NCBI GenBank assembly: GCA_030035585.1
Contig: CM057464.1
Location: 26,615,465-26,679,464, forward strand
Reading direction: 5' to 3'
Source of the DNA: Dugong dugon
Lineage: Eukaryota > Chordata > Mammalia > Sirenia > Dugongidae
Length of the DNA stretch: 64,000 bases
Below the pieces are notes generated by a model that saw only the letters and a list, made by a program, of their open reading frames with translations, was not told the origin of the DNA and did not search any database. The position numbers and the translations under genes were made by a program. Of the stretch, positions 61,401-64,000 are shown piece after piece. Each line of letters begins with the position of its first letter. Positions within the stretch are counted from its first letter, which is position 1.

Positions 61401-61612
61401 CCTGGGGGGAGGACAGACAGAGTACAGGTGGCTTCTTTGAGCATTCCACCTCCACCCTTGTAATTGGCATCCTCCTTACCTATGGAAGTAAAGAGTTTCC
61501 TTATGGTGATGAGTCTGAGAGTTCTTCTGGAAAGGAGAAAATCTTCCAATAGACCTCCGACAATAATGCAGATGAAGCCAAATATGAAAGGGAGGGCAGA
61601 CAAGATCGCACT
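58363..61612 (-). CDS. SLC17A4: SLC17A4-like gene or recent pseudogene, right copy (exons 9-12, 5' part outside window)
   Basis: Four exons cover the last third of a SLC17A4-type transporter, ending with a normal TGA and a nearby poly(A) signal. All are open and exons 9-11 have the same lengths as in the middle copy. However, the exon 9 acceptor is AC in register, and the usual 'DIAPRY' motif is 'HIAPQY'. Exons 1-8 lie beyond 64000, so it cannot be decided here whether the gene is functional. It is the best-preserved copy in the window. If working, it would be a 12-helix membrane transporter of anions/phosphate. Confidence 0.7.
58555..59175 (+). repeat. L2-like fragment in intron 11, split by an AfroSINE
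   Basis: Paralogue of 24165-24625. An AfroSINE at 58626-58799 interrupts it. Confidence 0.6.
58626..58799 (+). mobile_element. AfroSINE, full length, block B only
   Basis: 'ggagccctggtggcacag', 'ctgctaaccaaaaggtcagc', 'cctatggggcagttctag', 'gagtcagaatcaactcgatg', then a run of 25 T at 58775-58799. The block A site (near 24255) is empty. The youngest-looking SINE in the window. Confidence 0.93.
59505..59712 (+). mobile_element. AfroSINE, decayed, shared by both blocks
   Basis: Paralogue of 25015-25190. Head remnant 'ccctttgtggtgccaacag', body 'gaaaaatcagccattgaaaa', end 'gggtcagaacagactcgac'. Confidence 0.8.
60244..60334 (-). CDS. SLC17A4: Right copy exon 11
   Basis: 91 bp: '[17 protein letters not shown]', '[13 protein letters not shown]'. 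Acceptor CAG, donor GTGAGG. Open, unlike 25787-25877. Confidence 0.88.
60490..60686 (-). mobile_element. AfroSINE, minus strand, block B only
   Basis: On the minus strand: 'gagccctggtggcgtagtg', 'ttaagcgcttggctgctaa', 'gaaaggtcagaggttcaaac'. Full length, in intron 10. Empty in block A near 26020. Confidence 0.92.
61254..61401 (-). CDS. SLC17A4: Right copy exon 10
   Basis: 148 bp: '[17 protein letters not shown]', '[17 protein letters not shown]', '[14 protein letters not shown]'. Acceptor CAG. The donor is GTAGGG, splitting a codon that becomes CAA (Gln) where SLC17 proteins have Arg. Confidence 0.85.
61480..61612 (-). CDS. SLC17A4: Right copy exon 9 (acceptor AC instead of AG)
   Basis: 133 bp, open: '[18 protein letters not shown]', '[18 protein letters not shown]', 'IRKLFTSIG'. 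Donor GTAAGG. The bases before the exon read 'tttcac', where the middle copy has 'cctcag'. An AG two bases further in would give a frameshift. Confidence 0.8.
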
Positions 61613-62103
61613 GTGAAAACCAGAGATAAGGTGAAACGCAGGCCCTCACCCGCATGCACCATAAGCCAGACTGCTATCTGGAGATTGTCCACATCTACAA
61701 CTTTTCCCTTTATAGTCATTAATTTTCATGCAAATTCATTGTTATTGTGTTGAGTCAATATAATTTTAGTGCCTAGAGGAAAATATGCGTATGATTCAAT
61801 TTGCAGAAAATGACTAGTGCGATTTTCATATATAGAGATCACTTGGAAATATTAAGAAGATTGGACTAAGTAGAAAAAATAGACAAAGGGTATGAACAGA
61901 CAACTTACAGAAAAGAAAAATAAGTTGTTGGTAAACATTGAAACTTACTTAACCTACTCATAGTAATAGAAATGCAAAATGAAACTATAGTGAGCTATCA
62001 TTTTTCAAGGAACTATTTAACAAAACTCCAAATTTTTTAGCATGCTCTGTGATGTTGCTCTAGGGAAATGAGTACTCTCAAAAATTATTAGGGCCCTATG
62101 AAA

Positions 62104-62512
62104 GGTGATATAGATTGAACTGTGTCTTCCAAAAAGATATGTGGAATTTCTAACTGCTATAACTGTAAATATGACCCTGTTGGGAAATACGATTTTTCTT
62201 TTGTTATGTTAATGATGTCATACTGAGTAAGATGGGTCCTAAATCTAATCTCTTCTGAATGTTGTCTTATAAAAAGGAAAAGCAAACATGGAGAGAAATA
62301 TACAAAGGGAAGATGAGGACATACAACATATAGCTACAAGCAACCAAGGAATACCATGGAACACCCAAGGCTACAGAGAAGGAAAGAACCTCACCTAGAA
62401 TCAATGCCTTGATTTGGACTTCTAGTTTCCAAAACTGTGAGGCAATAAATTATGTTCTATAAGGCTTTATGGTATTGTTTGTTACAGCAACACTAGGTAA
62501 CTAAGACAGAGG
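62104..62512 (+). mobile_element. MaLR-like solo LTR, shared by both blocks
   Basis: Paralogue of 27582-27962: 'gattgaactgtgtcttcc', 'tgtcttataaaaaggaaaag', end 'ggtaactaagacag'. Confidence 0.6.
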
Positions 62513-64000
62513 GCAATATGACAGTCTATATAAATATAAAAATTTATACTCATATATTCCTTGACTCATCAATCTTGTATGTGGAAATCTACTTTGCAGA
62601 AATAGTTTCACAATTACACAATGACAAATGAACAAGATTTTCACTGCAAGATTGCCCAAAAGAATAGAAATAACCCAAATATTTCTCAGTAAGATACTTT
62701 TCCTGTATTGATGTTAAAGATACCTGAGGTATCTTAAGTGACAAAAAAAAAAAAACAACCAAAACACTAATATATAAAACACGTCAGCGTATATGGCATA
62801 CAATGTTTTGTGTATAAAAAGTAGAGAAAACAAGAATGTGCACTCATGTATGCTGGCATTTCATAAAGGAATAATGTAATAATATATAAGAAATTAATAA
62901 AAATAGTTATGAGTGGACTGGGCACAGAGTTTAGGGCGGACTGGGAACAGGGTGGGAGTAAGAATTTTCAATCTATACCTTTTTATATAGCTTTTAAAAT
63001 GTTGAACTCTGTTAATAAATTAGCAATTCAACCTCTAAATTAAAATTTTATTGAAGAAAATGCAAGCTGAATTTCAGTCTCAAGGAAAAAGAGACCGTTC
63101 ATTGTTGGGTAGAACCCGAACAATGGAAAGGGTTAGCTCTAACATCTGCTTCCAGCTTGTCTTTCCATTTATACCCCACCATCATTCTTCTATGCCTTGG
63201 GCTTGAGGATGGGGAGTTCTCCCTCCAGAACTCATAGCAGAGGCAAATCATTCCAATAGCCAACCTCAAGATGTCTATCTCTCAGCCCTGACTTCCTGCT
63301 TCTCTGGACCTCCTGCACCCTGATTCTTTTGCTTGGAGTTTCTGGTTTCATTGCCTGCTTCAGGCCCTCTTCCTCCTTCTAGGAGACCCATATCCACTCC
63401 CTCCTTGGACTTTCTGACCTCAGTACTTCCAGCCTGCTTGCATCCTGACCCTGTCTGCTCCCCAGACTCTGACCACTAAGAAGTCAGCTTCCTGTTGGCC
63501 ACTTGGCACCTTTCCTCAAAGGAATCCAGTCAATAGGAGAAAGCTACTTTTTGAATACAAAAGGTGACAGTGATTCCATGACCTTGTAAATTGTCACGAA
63601 CAGCCCATAGTATCCTAATGTAATTTTTGCCACTTTTGTGTCATACACCTGCTAGGAAGATAGCATAGGACCAGGCAATGTTTCATTCTATTATACATAA
63701 GGTGGCCATGGGTTGGAACGCACTCATATGCAAATAACAACAACTAAGTCAATCACAGCAGCCATTCATTCTGTAAAATTTCAGAGAGCTGTACACATAA
63801 ACAATTTTTTCTTTATATATATTATACTTGAATACACTGTTAAAAAAGTTATTTACCAATTTAAGTATGAATCTTAATTGAGGCTTTATGTCCAGTTTAT
63901 GATGTCTTATTTCCAACACATCTTTTTTAAACTTCTCTGTCACAGGCATCTCAAAAACAGACTTTGTTTTAACCATTTATTGCTTCTGCTTCCACCACGT
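62512..64000. other. Intron 8 of the right copy (partial), no gene seen
   Basis: Collinear with 27962-29310 and then 37041-37195 of block A. A possible AfroSINE tail ('catgggttggaacgcactc') lies near 63708-63730. It includes the uninterrupted L1-2 target at 63843-63865. Confidence 0.55.

Larger units (their letters stand above)
41826..64000 (-). repeat. Segmental duplication block B (SLC17A4 unit)
   Basis: Collinear with block A (see 12690-37195). Block B alone has L1-3, an LTR at 47425-47919, and AfroSINEs at 58626 and 60490. It lacks the 16025-17890, 20300-20830 and 21890-23180 segments of block A. It joins the 5' part of the middle gene to the 3' part of the right gene. Confidence 0.9.

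Noticed and set aside
61250-61603. A single 117-codon gene
   Set aside because: Exons 9 and 10 of the right copy happen to be joined by an open intron; donor and acceptor are clear.
1-64000. CRISPR arrays, operons, tRNA or rRNA genes
   Set aside because: None seen. The tRNA-like words are SINE heads; the short-period repeats are simple sequence or satellite.

Overview
This is a mammalian nuclear genome window, almost certainly from an afrotherian and most likely a proboscidean or close paenungulate. The evidence is several copies of the tRNA-derived AfroSINE (heads reading 'ccctggtg', bodies ending 'tgagtcagaa'), three near-full-length LINE-1 elements whose 3' ends resemble elephant L1s, older MIR/L2/MaLR repeats, and AT-rich intronic sequence. 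There is no prokaryotic, viral-genome or CRISPR content. The species call comes from recognising repeats, not from a search.

Layout. (1) 1-5045: the edge of a tandem satellite array with a ~685 bp period, each unit built of two related halves (~332 + ~354 bp). (2) 5110-12686: L1 'L1-1', minus strand. (3) 12690-37195 (block A) and 41826-64000 (block B): two diverged copies of one segmental duplication carrying exons of SLC17A4, a sodium/phosphate and organic-anion transporter of the SLC17 family, all on the minus strand. (4) 29311-37040: L1 'L1-2', plus strand, in intron 8 of the middle copy. (5) 50121-58173: L1 'L1-3', minus strand, just below the 3' end of the right-hand copy.

Three SLC17A4 copies are represented. 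The left copy has only exons 2-3 (12804-14588) and is then cut off by the satellite array. The middle copy has exons 2-12 (43748 down to 24000) and is an unprocessed pseudogene with at least seven separate lesions. The right copy has exons 9-12 (61612 down to 58363), all open to a normal stop, but its exon 9 splice acceptor reads AC where the paralogue reads AG, and a motif usually conserved in the family is altered. Its 5' half lies beyond the window. Left and middle copies share one premature TGA in exon 3, which suggests the gene was dead before this pair was duplicated.

The only other coding sequence is L1 ORF1/ORF2, broken in all three elements; L1-3 has the longest open reverse-transcriptase stretch (363 codons). 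I see no intact complete gene in the window. The strongest candidates for something undescribed are the dimeric satellite and its junction with the SLC17A4 copies.
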